Shown: positions 48,853 to 61,461 of the stretch, piece by piece
Numbering within the stretch: position 1 is the stretch's first letter
Layout: each line of letters opens with the position of its first letter
Assembly: GCA_002189035.1 (NCBI GenBank)
Contig: CM007989.1
Coordinates: 2,356,001-2,420,000 of the forward strand
DNA: 64,000 nucleotides
Reading direction: 5' to 3'
Source of the DNA: Utricularia gibba
Lineage: Eukaryota; Streptophyta; Magnoliopsida; Lamiales; Lentibulariaceae
Translations under genes and position numbers: made by a program
The notes under the pieces: generated by a model
What the model was told of the DNA's origin: nothing
Databases searched by the model: none
The model's input: the letters and a program-made list of their open reading frames with translations, nothing else

Positions 48853-50254
48853 ATGGCTCGTGGAGACGGAGGGCTACTGCTTATTGCGGTGGTCGTGGCC
48901 GGGGGTGCGTTCCTGCGCCATGGCGCGGTGGCGAAACCTCAAGTTCCGTGTATGTTCACATTCGGGGACTCGTTGATCGACAATGGGAACAATAACAACA
49001 TGCGATCCCTGGCTAAGGCCAACTACTTCCCTTACGGGATTGATTTTCCGGCCGGCTACACCGGACGGTTCACCAACGGCAGAACCGCCGTTGATTTCAT
49101 AGGTTAGATCCGAGTCTCCATTGATTTACCCTGTAATCTTGTAGAGTGCATTGCGAAAATGAGAGGGAAGTCGACTAACCTCGAATTTGCAGTTGAGTTA
49201 CTGGGCTTCGACGACTACATTCCACCGTACGCGAGTGTCAGGAGTAAAGGGGTTCTTAAAGGAGTGAACTACGCTTCTGCTGCTGCCGGAATCCGGCCGG
49301 AAACCGGCGGGCAACTGGTAGGAAGGAAGACTCTAAATAATTGGATTGGATTCACTCTGAACGCAAATGCTACCATCAACAGGGTGAGAGAGTGGATTTC
49401 GCTGGACAGATAAACAACTACAAGAACACGGTGGCGGAAATGGCGAACTTGCTCGGCAGCAATTCCTCTGCAGCCAAATATCTGAGAAAGTGCATTTTCT
49501 TCATCGCAGTCGGCAGCAACGACTATATCAACAACTATTTCGGACCAAGATTCTACTCCACCGGCAGCAAGTATTCGCCGGAAAGCTACGCCGGAGATCT
49601 CATTAAACAATATGAGAAACAATTAGTTGTACAAATGGAGCTGTATTCATCAATCCTTCACTTGCGAGCGCTTTAAACATACCTTTTTTTTTCATGCAGA
49701 AACTGCAGAAATACGGTGCCCGGAAGTTCGCCCTCGCCGACGTCGGCCCGATCGGATGTAGCCCAAACATGCTTGCGCAAAAGAGTCCCGATGGCGCTAC
49801 TTGCGTTGAGAAGGTAAACTCAGCAAGTGAGATGTTCAATCGCCGACTCAGGGCTTTAATGAAACACCTAAACAGCAAATCCTCGGGCTCAAATTTCACC
49901 TACATCGGCACCAAGGCCATCTTCCAAGAACTAATCGATAATCCACTCGCTTTCGGTAACGCATTGATCCAAAGAGTCAGTTAATCCCTTGAATCAGAAG
50001 CAGAGGTGAACAGATTTCGTTTCGTTGAAGGTTTCAAGGTAGCGAACAGCGGCTGCTGCGGCGTGGGGAGGAACAGAGGTGAGATCACGTGCCAGCCGCT
50101 GCAACAGCCGTGCCGGAACAGAGACGAGTACTTGTTTTGGGATGCCTTTCATCCGACGGAGGCGGCGAACAACATCATCGCGCGGCGGTCATATAAGGCG
50201 GAGAAGGCGTCCGATGCTCATCCCTTCGATCTTCGCACCTTGGCCAAGCTCTGA
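48853..50254 (+). CDS. GDSL esterase/lipase (SGNH hydrolase), extracellular
   Basis: Five exons, 48853-49102, 49193-49317, 49383-49625, 49700-49955 and 50031-50254, give 365 aa with consistent phases. A signal peptide (LLIAVVVAGGAFLRHG) precedes block I with the Ser nucleophile (MFTFGDSLIDNGNNNN). Block II Gly is in GVNYASAAAGI, block III Asn in VGSNDYINNYF, and Asp and His are in FWDAFHPTEAAN. The five-exon structure is the usual one for plant GDSL genes, so this looks functional. It would hydrolyse esters outside the cell or in the secretory path; the substrate is not evident. It is not a recent duplicate of the GDSL gene at 39.4-40.7 kb: the block sequences and exon numbers differ. Confidence 0.93.
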
Positions 50255-50537
50255 TACCTTACTATTCTACTTTTGGGCTTTCATCATCCCTCTTCATATG
50301 CCCACCACTTTGAAACCCAATAAAAAACCCAATAAATTGAGCACATTAGTTCCCCCACTTGGGCCGGGCCCTCTTTTTGATTTTCTTCTTATTATTTTAT
50401 TCAAAAAAAGATAATTGATAAACACAACATTTTTTTAAATCATAAAAAATAAGTAAAAATAAAAAAAAATTAATATAAAACAAGGCTACATTGCTGGTCC
50501 TTTAGCAGGTTACCCACAGAAGGCAGTTTCATGTGCT

Positions 50538-52827
50538 TTAAGCCAAAGAAGATGAACGGCCACTTGATCCATCCTCCTTCCACTTCGGGTTCTGAAAGCA
50601 TTTCAGTTGCTTCATCACCTGCAAATGCAGTGTTCTTGTCCATTAACATGAGCTCATCAAAGCCATTTTCCTCAAAGTGGTAGCTTTTTACCTTCCACCC
50701 CCTTCTGCGGCCGATCTTGTTGTATATGATCGCCAGACGAGGAATGATCTGCCCGAAGGTTGGCCTGTTTGCGGGGTTGGCGCTCCAGCACTCTTCGATC
50801 AGACTGCACAGCAAGTTTAACGGGCAGCTGAAATTCTCATGCTCATGAATCAGTTTTGCGGGTAACAGAGATACCGTCTGAGGCCATGGGAATAGAGCTT
50901 CGTTGAAGCTCGGAACGGGGGGCGGTCGTTTGCTGCATAAAGCTTCGCCACCTCGCTGCTGGGCTTCGAGGCGAAAGGTGGGGTTCCTTCGATCATCTGA
51001 GGAGTACATTGCGTCACAGGAAATGGAGGAGGTTCGCAAAGGGTGTGCTGATGGAAACTACCTCTTGCAGAATCAGTGCAAAGGAGAAGACATCCACTTT
51101 GGTGTCATATTCTTCGTTCTTGAAGATCTCGGGAGCGATGTAACGACCTGCAGATGATATAAATTATGGCAATCAACAGTTCAAGTTTTGGTATATCGAA
51201 ACGAAGGCTTACAAGTATCATGGCGACCACAGCATTTCTCTACTGTTTTGGAAACTCTGAGAAGCTTACTCACATCAAAGTCTGCAACTTTCAGGTGTCC
51301 AGAATCTCCTAGCAATACATTCCTGTTGCAAAACGGGCAAAATGGAACTGAAACAAGTCTATCCGAACGCATTGAAACATGGCTTGCAGTAAACTAACTG
51401 GCACACTCACGAGGTTTCAAGATCACCATGGATGATTGGTTCAGGCTTATTCTCATGTAGATAGTTCATTCCCCTAGGCAACACAAGTACATGGCTGTAT
51501 CTTAATTCCATTCCTTTGTTGAAGAAAGAAAGAACTAGGAAGGAAGAGTGTTATTTGGTTTCTGAACCTTGCTATATCCATTGCAAATCGAAGAGCAATT
51601 GCTGGCTCAAGTGGTCCTTTATCTTTCAGATATTCCTGAAGGTCACCCTAGATGTTCATTTCAAATACATAAATATCAGAGGAGATAATCAGAACTGATC
51701 CTTCCCAGATTTCTTGAAACATAAATGTAGTATTCAACATGAGGAGCTTTCTTCATTTTTTCTTTCAATGCGGGATTGCTAGATTAGTGAAGGTCTAGCA
51801 GCAAAGAATGTTACCTTAGGCAAGTACTCTGTGACAATCATCATTGGACTGCTTTGAGTGACAGCTCCAAGAAACTGAAGCACATTTGGGTGTCTGAGTT
51901 TCTGAAGCAATGCAAGCTCATCACGAAATTCCTTCCTAGAAAAAAGGCCAGCACATGACAATGAAGCTATTCACAAATCAGTACATCATTCTAATAAACC
52001 TACACTTTTTCCTCATCCTCTATCCCTTCCATGAATGTTTTCACAGCAACTTGTGTTCCACGCCATGTGGCGACTCTGAAAGTACCCTGAAATGATGCAT
52101 TTACATCAGTAAAGATCAAACACATCAGCCAGTCAAGATGGCTATAGTGAACAGAGTACAGCACCTTGGTTATTGCAAGCTTCATCGAAAAATCAAGATC
52201 TTTGGGATTAATCTCATATTCAGGAACTTCACGCGCATGTTTTACCTGCATAGGTGCCATCTAATGGAGAAAAGATCATTAAATACGGTAACTCCTGTGT
52301 GTTGGGGGAAAATGTTCATGCTGTGACTAACCAATTGCCTGGCGCCCCATTTCTCTAGTAGCTTGATGACCCCATGATTCTTGTAGTGTATTGCATCAGC
52401 CAGCGGCTGAAGGAACAAATTAACTTACTTACATATCCAACAGAAGAAGACACAAAAACAGTTATCGTATGAAGTGAAGTATAAAAAATACCGTGCTTTT
52501 CCACCGGTCCTTAACATCAACCCGCGCTCCATTTTGAAGCAACAAGAGAGCAACATCCTCATTACCCTGACAAGCAGCAACATGAAGTGCTGTCCTGTGA
52601 TCAATATCCAGAAAATTAACATCAGTGTTGGAGGCTATAAGATCTTTTATGCCCTCCAAATCACCTTCATTTGCCAAATACATCAATTTCAATCCGGGAT
52701 CAATATCATCCACCTCCTCCCCCTCTTCTTGCTCTAAATCTAAATCCGCGAGGTCATCATAAATCTCCTCGGGGGCCAATGAAGATTGCTTCCACAGGGT
52801 GAATTTTGCAGGGGCCGCGGATTCCAT
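50538..52827 (-). CDS. Integrin-linked-kinase-like protein: ankyrin repeats plus Raf-like kinase
   Basis: Twelve exons: 52492-52827, 52332-52406, 52165-52260, 52004-52086, 51815-51935, 51568-51647, 51411-51473, 51213-51322, 51062-51147, 50875-50996, 50692-50803 and 50538-50609, giving 451 aa in frame. The N-terminus holds two to three ankyrin repeats (DIDHRTALHVAACQGNEDVA) and the conserved REVPEYEINPKDLDF linker. The kinase domain starts near residue 170 (WRGTQVAVKTF, with the ATP-binding Lys near 185). Plant ILKs are group C Raf-like kinases involved in immune and potassium responses. Two catalytic motifs differ from active kinases: HRD reads HGDLETSN near residue 281, and DFG reads DFDVSKL near residue 300. 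The C-terminus LKCFQN is the usual ILK tail. Confidence 0.92.
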
Positions 52828-53607
52828 GGAATGATATTTGAATGAATAAAGAAAGACAGGATTTTGTAGATGCCCAACTCCAATAGAATGCAGTCTGCCG
52901 CAGTTCAGTTAACCAAATAGACAAAAAGGAATCCGAAAAATGCAGTCGCCAAAAACAAGCGCTAAAGGCAATCCTTTCCGCTTTGCCACATCTGCTTTTA
53001 TCCGTGATTTTGCAGATACCCAACTCCAATAGAATGCAATCAGCCGCAATTCAGTTAACCGAATAGCCAATACAGGAATCTGAAAAATGCAGTCGTCAAA
53101 AACAACCGCTAAAGCCAACCCTTTCCGCTTTGCCACATTTGCGTTTATCTGTGTCGCGAAGCTTGAAAGACTTTTCAACGAAAGAACGCGTGTTTATATT
53201 AAAACATGATAAGACTGCTGACTGCTTCTTTTCTTCCTTTTCGTTTTCAGTTGGTAGAGAGGACGGCATCGTCTCCATCCGGAGTCTCTGTAAAGACAAA
53301 ACCTTCCACGGTCCATTTTGCATGTTGTGTCACTTCAGTTATAAGGAAGATTTGTACCACTGTGATCTATCTACATTTGCCCCGGTCGGCGTCTCTTATC
53401 CAGGTGAGTTGAAATTTCAAGTCAACTCTTACCATTTTCTATGCAACATTTTGGCAACACCTGGGATCGATTGATTACTTTCTCTTGTCTGTTCTTGGGA
53501 GCAGAAGGGACAGAGAGCTAGATGACAAAGTTGAAACACAGTACAAGTGCTAAGGGGTAGAGGCTAAGCAGATAGATGGGGTGGGGAGACAACTTTTGTG
53601 TTTCTTA
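52828..53607. other. ILK promoter / OBAP 3' region
   Basis: About 780 bp between two minus-strand genes. It contains a 146-bp tandem duplication close to the ILK start (listed separately) and the OBAP 3' end. Open frames here look accidental. Confidence 0.5.
52860..53151. repeat. 146-bp tandem duplication upstream of ILK
   Basis: Two adjacent, diverged copies, 52860-53005 and 53006-53151. Both begin GATTTTG.AGAT.CCCAACTC, share AATAGAATGCA, CAGTTAACC.AATAG and AAAAATGCAGTCG, and end with CTTTCCGCTTTGCCACAT.TG. Differences are scattered substitutions, so the duplication is not very recent. The proximal copy ends 32 bp before the ILK start codon. Confidence 0.9.
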
Positions 53608-54789
53608 TCACGGGAAGGGTACGGCTTTCTTCATTTCCTCCGGCGCTATATCGACGGCGAAGCCCTTTCCGTGCTGCTTCCAGTAGTCGGCCTGAGGGTT
53701 AAGCCATTCAGGCTCCGGTAGCTCCACCCGTGATCTTTTAAAAGCATCCGTTGATATGTTGTACTTGTTGTCTCTATTCAGAACGAGCTCCGGGTTCACC
53801 AGCCCCATCTTCACAGCCTGTGGCGACACCATTAGGGCCGGCGGTCCCGTGGGAAGCTTATCACCTGCAGATTTGTAACCAAAAGTGATTCTACAGAGTA
53901 ACACTACCCTATACCTGTGCTACACGGAGCATGGGGACGAAGGATTATCCATGCACAAGAAGAACGATGGGAGATACATACAGAAGAAGTGATTAGTCAT
54001 AATAAAATTTCCAAATCAAGCAGCTGGTTGTCTAAGGAGAACGATGGCATGTTACTGTATCAACTAATATTTTCCAAATGTCACCTCTATCAGTTTGCCA
54101 AGTGCACCAGAATTTTCCATAGGTTTTGGCCAGACTTTTGAGCTCCGATGTGAGGACCATTTCTGGAACCCTGGGATTAACCCACAGCCCAGATTTGATC
54201 TGCATGCAAATATGATTTGATCAGTCTAATGAGTTCACAAAACCAACACCCCATATTAATAGTTAAGAAACATACCTCATATGCATGGGAATGCCAGAGC
54301 TTCTGCTCTTCAAGAGGAAGATTTTCGAACAGCTTATCAGAAACGATATACTCCACACCTGCAAGAACGAAAAAATTAATAGGCACACATGACAGGGGGC
54401 CTTTAAGGAACACTTCATGACAGAAAAAGAATAACACTACTGACGAGGCATTTCAACAAAGACTTTAAGCGCGTAGAAACAATATTACCATTATGGCACT
54501 ACATAGAACAGTTTAACAGCAGAAGCTCACCGATTAGACGGGCGTTGGACTCGTCAGAATCATAAACAGCACACTGGAGGAAATCCTCGTTGATTCGGGA
54601 GACATAGTGATGAGTTTCGATTTGACGGGACATGTCGTGGTTGTAAATAGCGAAGGTGCAAACATGCTGATTCATTTGCTTCATGGGCTTCATTGACTGC
54701 ATCATCGAAGCCCCCTTGTCTAGAATTTGTTGACCTGCGGTCATGGGCTTCCCCGGAGGGATCACGTCACCGCCGCCACGCTGCGCCAT
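53608..54789 (-). CDS. Oil body-associated protein (OBAP1/2, DUF1264)
   Basis: Four exons, 54531-54789, 54276-54358, 54085-54199 and 53608-53864, give 237 aa in frame. The sequence follows the DUF1264 family closely: [20 protein letters not shown] near the N-terminus, [48 protein letters not shown], and the end [20 protein letters not shown] with a final PFP. These proteins are seed or pollen proteins found with oil bodies and affect oil accumulation and droplet size; the biochemical activity is not known. The start is the ATG at 54789; an in-frame ATG eight codons upstream exists. Confidence 0.93.
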
Positions 54790-55200
54790 TCCTATTGAAA
54801 CCGCAAGCGGCAAGAACGGGGAAAGCGCCCTATATAATCAAGAGGAAGAAGCCATGAGCTGCGGACACGGCGCTGTGAAAGAGCTGTTGAGGTGGCCGAT
54901 CGTTATTCCCCGTTCTGCCACGTAATGCATAAACGACATACAAATCCAAATCTATATTTCATTTCAAAATTAATCCTTTTATCCATATCGATTAATTGGT
55001 TTTCATTAATCGGTTCATACATTACATATTAATTCGAAAGATGGTATTTGTACTGGAAGCCATGATTCCGCATGTAGAAACAGAACACAAAGATAGAAGA
55101 GAGGTTAGCAGTGGGATCTGCTGCAGCTCCTGGAGGAGATGAGATGCTCTGTCTGGTTCGAAATACGCCATTTGACTTTGTTTTGTGTGAGCCAGTTGGT
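54790..55200. other. OBAP promoter and 3' end of the small membrane-protein gene
   Basis: About 410 bp between two minus-strand genes, AT-rich near 54940-55030. No gene is seen. Confidence 0.5.
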
Positions 55201-56328
55201 TCAGTTGCCCCACCAATCGGATGCAGCAGGCTTCTTCACAAGGATATCGTTGTATTCCGGTCTTGAGGTCTGCTCAAGATTCAAAAAGGAAAGCACAAGA
55301 AACAGAAAAAGATCAGTAGTGCACCAGCTTATGACTGCAAAGCAAGATTAGAACCGTGAACACAACCAAGTGCAAAAAACAGGCAAACAAGTTTTGTTTA
55401 TAGTAAGAGATAAACAAGCCTTTGCAATCTGTTCATCAGAATGATGGTTAACACCACATTTCTGAAGCCTTTTTATAAGTGCACTATATGTATGCTCGAG
55501 ATTCTACTCTACAAATATGGGCTTCACGCCTGGTTTAAACTTGTTAAGGAACGAGAACACTCAACTCCCTGAGAGTGGTTCCGGCATCAAACTTGACAAT
55601 GAATGAGTGGATCCTTGATTGTGGTCGATTGAAGGAATCTACTCTAAGAATCATGAAGCCACGCCTACTGTTAAAAGCCAACATACTCAATAATATCTTA
55701 ACATATTTTGATAAATTTCCTACCTTGGTGAAGGGAAGGGGAATTGGAATTGTTGTTCATAAACTAATGAACAAACAATCCCTTCACCATCTGATAGAAG
55801 ATTGACTTCTCATCAACTTTGACACCATGTTAAATTAGACAGAACATGGATCGCCCTAAAGAATGGAGCATCTAGGAATGTAATCTCAAAAAGTGCATTT
55901 GTGATCTTAGTAATCAAGAAAAAGTTGGAGACTTGATCTCAATTCCTAGTTCATTTGATACCACTCATTGATACTTTAGTCGATAAGTATCCACATGGAT
56001 CACAACGTCCGAGGGGGTCGATCCCTAATGACGCTGTAGAAGCATAATCTCAATTCACACTTCTCAACCATAATCCTAAACCCTGTAATCCACCACACAA
56101 ATTGGAAACGATGGGAGTTTGGTAAGAGTTGTAAAATCTAACCAGATCCTTGAAGACGAGATAAGCAACAACGAAAAACAGGACAAAGAGGATCTCGAAT
56201 TCCGCGAAGCGAACGAATGCGAAAACCGATTCGACCCACCGCGTCAGCACAGAAGGCCTTGATGATGTCGCTGGATCTCCGCTTCTCCGGCGGAGGCCGT
56301 CGATGCCAGCCACTGCCGTCCGTGCCAT
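55201..56328 (-). CDS. Conserved small plant membrane protein, 84 aa
   Basis: Two exons, 56143-56328 and 55201-55269, separated by an 873-bp intron, encode 84 residues. The N-terminus is basic (GIDGLRRRSGDPATSS). It is followed by an amphipathic segment (VESVFAFVRFAEFE), a transmembrane helix (ILFVLFFVVAYLVFKDL) and a short C-terminus TSRPEYNDILVKKPAASDWW. The pattern FAEFEILFVLFF and the end VKKP...DWW recall a family of uncharacterised plant proteins of about 80 residues that I know only as hypothetical. The second exon alone codes for 22 residues and is easily missed. No function can be proposed beyond membrane insertion. Confidence 0.82.
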
Positions 56329-57072
56329 AGGTAAAACTGAGAAACAGAAAGAAACGAAGGATCAGATATTAATAAAATCGCACGTTTTAAATGATTTTAA
56401 TATATTATATTTAATAATCAAATTACACACAAAGTGAAGTCTTTTTATGTAAGACAAATTTTTATTTCGAACAACAAATATCTCTCAATTAACTATTTGA
56501 CTATTTTAGATATTTTTTTCTGAAATAATTTGAATTAAAATTTATTTTTAATATATTTTTTCAATCAATACTATAATATCCTTGATAATAAATAAGATTC
56601 GATTCAATATACGAAATCTTTATATTTGATAAATAAAATCATTAGATTACTTTCGATAGATAGTTTTAGATTCGTTTTAAAGAGTATTTTTATTTAAAAT
56701 GAATTTGAAATTTATTAATTATGCTAATTACCCAAAGCCCCTTTGCCTATACATAAATACTTATTCTTTGTGGGCTGAAAAGTAATTATTTTAAGGTTAA
56801 GAAATGTAATTTCAGAAATGTTTGGGAATAGGCATACAAAGTTACTAATTGAGGGAGGGCGACTCTTTTTGATTGGACGGGAGTTATATATACGCCCTCT
56901 GCAGTCTGATGTGAATCCCCCGTTGGAGACTGCAATTAGATCTGGTAAAGTGTAACGGGGAGGAAGACGGTCACTATTGAAACCCTAGACGGGTATTTGC
57001 TTTGGTTCTGGACTGTTGTGGAATTGTGCGTTGGTTAAGGAGAATCTTCATTGATTCTGAATTTTCTTGCGG
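56329..57072. promoter_or_regulatory. Divergent promoter region
   Basis: About 740 bp between the minus-strand membrane-protein gene and the plus-strand JmjC gene, strongly AT-rich at 56380-56720. Both promoters should lie here. TATATATA-like sequence near 56884-56894 could serve the JmjC gene. Confidence 0.45.
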
Positions 57073-60000
57073 ATGGGGGACGATGATCTGCCACCGGACG
57101 CGCAACGCTGCAAGCGCACTGACGGCCGTCAATGGCGGTGCAAGAAGCGGGTGATGGATGGGCTGACGCTTTGCGAAATTCACTATCTTCAAGGGAAGCA
57201 TCGGCAGCATAAACAGAAAGTACCGGTATCGTTGAAATTGGAGAGAACCGCGCGCAAGAAGGAGGAGAATGGCAGTGGCAATGGGGAATGCAGTAAGAAG
57301 ATCATGAAGAAGTCGAAAGTGCAGACACTGGCGTTGTCGGAGAAAAGGAAAGGGAGGTGCATATCGGAGGCTTTGGACGATGCTTTGAGGAGGATGAAAT
57401 TGAAAAGGGGTGATCTACATTTGGATTTAATCAGGGTTTTCTTGAAGAGGCAGGTGGAGAAGAAGAAGGAGAAGGAAAAGGAGATGCAGGAAAATGCACT
57501 CGAGGAGGAGACCAGGGAGTTGCCTTACGGGGTTTTGGCTATATCACAATCATCATCTAGCTTGCAAAATCTATGTGAAAATGGCAACGTGGATGTGAAA
57601 ATAGGAGCAGAGTCAAAAGTTCAATGCTTTCTGGGAAGGCATTTTCGATCAAAAAGTATCGAACCGATGCCCATCGGGGCCATCAAGGTATTCTTTTTCT
57701 TGTTGTTCGTGTCGATCATGGTTCCTAGTTGCTTGTTTATTTTTGTTTTCTCATTTCAAAGAGAAGACTGATCACTTCTCTGAAAACAGGTTGTTCCATA
57801 TGTGGAGATTTCGAAGAAGAAGAAATCAAAGAAATGCCACTTCTGTAGGGAAAGCAAATTTGGCTACTTGATCAAATGTCTGGCTTGTAGAAAGCGTTTC
57901 TTTTGTGTGGAGTGCATTAAAAAGAGGTTTGCTTTCGTGTAATTATCAGTCACGCTGAGATGGATCTGATTTGGTAGTGCCCTTGTAATGCAGACTGGGA
58001 ATGCTAAAAATGAACAGCACTTGTTTTTTTCAGGGGACTGAAGAAGCACGAATTAAAGGTTAGCTGCCCCGTTTGTTGTGGGTTGTGTAGGTGTGGGACA
58101 TGCGCGAAGCAGCAGCTCAGAGCTTGCAATCACGGGGTTTGATTACTGATACATGAATCCTGGTCGTTTATATAAGTGACGAATATTGGATTAGCAATTT
58201 TATATGTTTTCAACCATCCTTCTTGTAGGAATCGTGTGGAGATGGAAGAAAATTGGATAGAAAATCATTGCTTAGCTACCTGATTTATATGCTTCTTCCA
58301 GTTCTGAAAAAAGTAAACACTGATCACGATTTTATGATACAAGAAGAATCAAGAGTAACAGGTATAGGGATGCTGGATTTTATTCCCTTTCGTGGTTCAC
58401 TCTTTCTCACTCTTGGTGATTATCACATTTCATTTTCCTGCTTACCCTAGGAAAAGAACAATCAGAATTAAGGATTCCACAGGCAATGGTGCAGCATCAT
58501 ACACCTGAATATTGGTACGTTTTATACTTTCATTTTTTGTTTCATGTATCTTTTTCCAACTGCTTTTTCTTGAAGGTTTCTTATTCCTGTTTCCTTTGTT
58601 GATTTATAATCTTCTATCAGTAACAGATGCAGTACTTCAATTGTAGACTACCATAGAGCCTGTACGAACTGTTCATATAATCTGTGTTTGAGTTGCTGCC
58701 GTGAGATATCACAAAATGTCCCCTGTGACACCTCAAGAATCAGAAGATTGAAGAAAAGAAAAATATGTTTATCTGGTGAACAGTTTCCAGTAAAAGGGAA
58801 TGTTTCTAGGGGAGTTTCTGATGGAACCCATCACTGGGCCAATACTTGGTTGAAAAATTGGTCCCCAAGGGAAGATGGCCGCATACCATGCCCACCAGTG
58901 TGCGCTGGTGGTTGTGGGGAAAGCCTCCTTGATTTAAGATGCTTGTTCCCCTCCTTCTGGACGAGGGATCTGGAATTTAAAGCTGATGAGTTACTCCGCA
59001 ACTACTGTGCTCCTGAAACTGCGGATATTTCTTCTTGCTGTTCCCACTGTAATGAAATGCATGCCACCAATGTTTCTGTTGACGTGCAAACGAAAATACC
59101 TAGAAAAATAAGTTCGTATGATAACTACATTTATTGCCCTTCTGTAAAGGAACTTCATCACGAAAAGCTTGAGCACTTTCAGAGTCACTGGTGTAAAGGC
59201 CATCCTGTTGTTGTCCGAAATGTGTTTCAGAGCACCTCTGGTTTGTGTTGGGATCCTGTTATTATGCTGTGCTCCTACATGGAGAGCAAGAGCTCTGAGG
59301 ATTCAACTAATACTGGTACAAAGGCTTCAAACTCTCTTGACTGGTGTGAGGTTTGTAACTATGGCTCTTTCTCTGCGGGATTAAATCAGCGCTGCACATC
59401 AGATTCATTAATTTTAAGTGGAAATCATCAAAGTTCAACTATATCTTTTGACCATTCATATATGCACTTGAGTGTCATAGTTTGACATATCATGAGCATT
59501 ATCTTCACTTCCCGCTAGGTTTACCTTGACAGATATCCTTCATTCTGAAAATATAGAATCTGTAGTCTTTTATGGTTATCTTTTCAGTGGATTATATTCT
59601 ACTAATATGCATCTATTTGATTTTGTATGTATTTCATTCGACTCCATTGATCTTCCATTCAGGTGGAAATTGGCCGAAAGAGAACATTTATGGGGTCAAT
59701 AGAAAGCAGGACACATGCTAGTGTTCAACAAAAGTTTTTGAAATGTAAAGCTTGGCTCTCATCGCATTTGTTTCAAAGGCAGTTCCCAGTTCATTATAAG
59801 GAGATATTATGCTCCCTGCCACTCCCAGAATATATTCACCCAGTGTCCGGCCTTTTGAATGTTGGTTCTAGGATTCCCAAGGAATGGCCAAAGCCTGAGT
59901 TTGGCCCCTCCCTTTTTCTTTCATATGGAGGCGGAGAGGAACTTTCTCAGAGTGATTATTTGTCAAAGCTCTCTTACGAATCACGTGATAGTGTAAGGGT

Positions 60001-61461
60001 TTGTCTTGAATCTATGCATTAAACTTTTTATCGCTGTATAACATGACATGACTTTCGGCATGTGTTTTATAGCATTCCCTTGATTAGAGTGACAACTGCT
60101 GATATGTCTGTGACTCGGGTTATTGATTTATGCTACTTTTACCGCTGTATGTCAGGTTAACATACTTGTTTATGCTACTGATGCCCGGATATCACCAGAA
60201 CAAATTAGCAAGATCCAGAGCACAATGAAGAATTGCATGTCACAAGAAAACCACCGAATGCAATCATCTAGCTATTCCAGCAATCAAAAAAACAAGTCGT
60301 CCCTCCTGAGTGAGGAGACTTATGACTCTAGCTTGCAGGCCATCAGAGACAAGATGGCGCTACCCAAGGGAATGAAAAGTGCGCCTTTTCACTCAAGTGC
60401 TGTTAATGGTCAGGTGCATCCTGTGGCAAATGGAAATCTATCCGATGACGGTGAATCTGATTCTGACGAATCAATTCTATACTGTGGAAGTATTGAAACA
60501 TCTGAAGATTTTGATGAGCATCTTCGGGGTGAGGAGGTGGAAAGCTGTGTTTCTGGTGATGACCACCAAGCAAACCGTACCTGTGGTGCATTCTGGGATA
60601 TTTTTTCCCTAAAAGATGTGCCAAAACTTCAAGAATACCTTAAGAGGCATTCCAGTGAGCTCAGCTCCGCATGTAACCAGTTGAAACGGGTATGACTGCT
60701 CATGAATAAATATCTCACACTTGCTTCGTTAGAAATGACACAGTGGATGTACTCTACTTATTACAGGTTCATCCGTTCTTTGATCAAAGATTTTACCTTA
60801 ATGCATACCATAAACTGAAGCTGAAAGAGGAGTTTGGTACGTTAGATTATTGGTACCTTAAATGCCCATATTATTTTGGATGCACTGTGATTTTTCCGGA
60901 TTTGTTGCACTCAGATGTTGAACCATGGAGTTTCGAGCAGTTCACTGGAGAAGCCATCTTTATTCCTGCTGGTTGTCCATACCAAATAAGAAAACTGAAG
61001 GTAAAACTGCGATCTAGCATCCTTGCATTAGCTTAAGAGATTTTGATGTTCCATGGCTGTTTTCCATCTCTACATGATTGAGCAACAGCTTATATCATAT
61101 ACATTGGCATTGCTGTTTCTTAGAAATGTATTACTACTTGTTATGACCGTGTTTTATTTTTTTGTGTCTTTGCAGTCATGTGTCAATGTTGTTTTGGATT
61201 TTATCTCCCCTGAAAACGCATCTCGGTGTGTTCAGTTGAATGATGAAATTCGCGTTCTCCCCACCTGGCACAATGCCAAAAAGAAAGCTTTGGAGGTAAT
61301 AATAAACACCACTACCTCGTAATCCGTTTTTCGTTTATATATGCGATGGACATTATGTTGGATATTGGTCACTGCAGGTGGAAAAAATGGCTGTTCAGGC
61401 AATTAATACGGCGATTGAGGATATTTGTACCATGGAACCAGTAAACCATGCATTCTTTTGA
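57073..61461 (+). CDS. WRC / zinc-finger / JmjC-domain protein (KDM3-like, JMJ28-type)
   Basis: Twelve exons: 57073-57687, 57790-57926, 58034-58136, 58229-58361, 58451-58514, 58621-59350, 59663-59992, 60156-60689, 60767-60836, 60915-61000, 61176-61295 and 61378-61461, giving 1001 aa in frame. Order of parts: a WRC domain ([16 protein letters not shown], about residues 10-25), a basic stretch, a RING-like zinc finger ([20 protein letters not shown]), a second Cys-rich region ([20 protein letters not shown]) and a C-terminal JmjC domain. KDM3-type proteins remove methyl groups from H3K9. The usual iron ligands H-x-D and the distal His appear replaced ([19 protein letters not shown]). The last exon may instead splice at 61441 to an exon beginning near 61697. 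The clade assignment is from memory. Confidence 0.88.

Noticed and set aside
53130-53474. Open frame of 114 codons on the plus strand upstream of ILK
   Set aside because: It overlaps the tandem duplication, has no family resemblance, and lies in the ILK leader or promoter region.
55270-56142. 76-codon frame inside the intron of the small membrane-protein gene
   Set aside because: No similarity to known proteins or transposon proteins; treated as intron.
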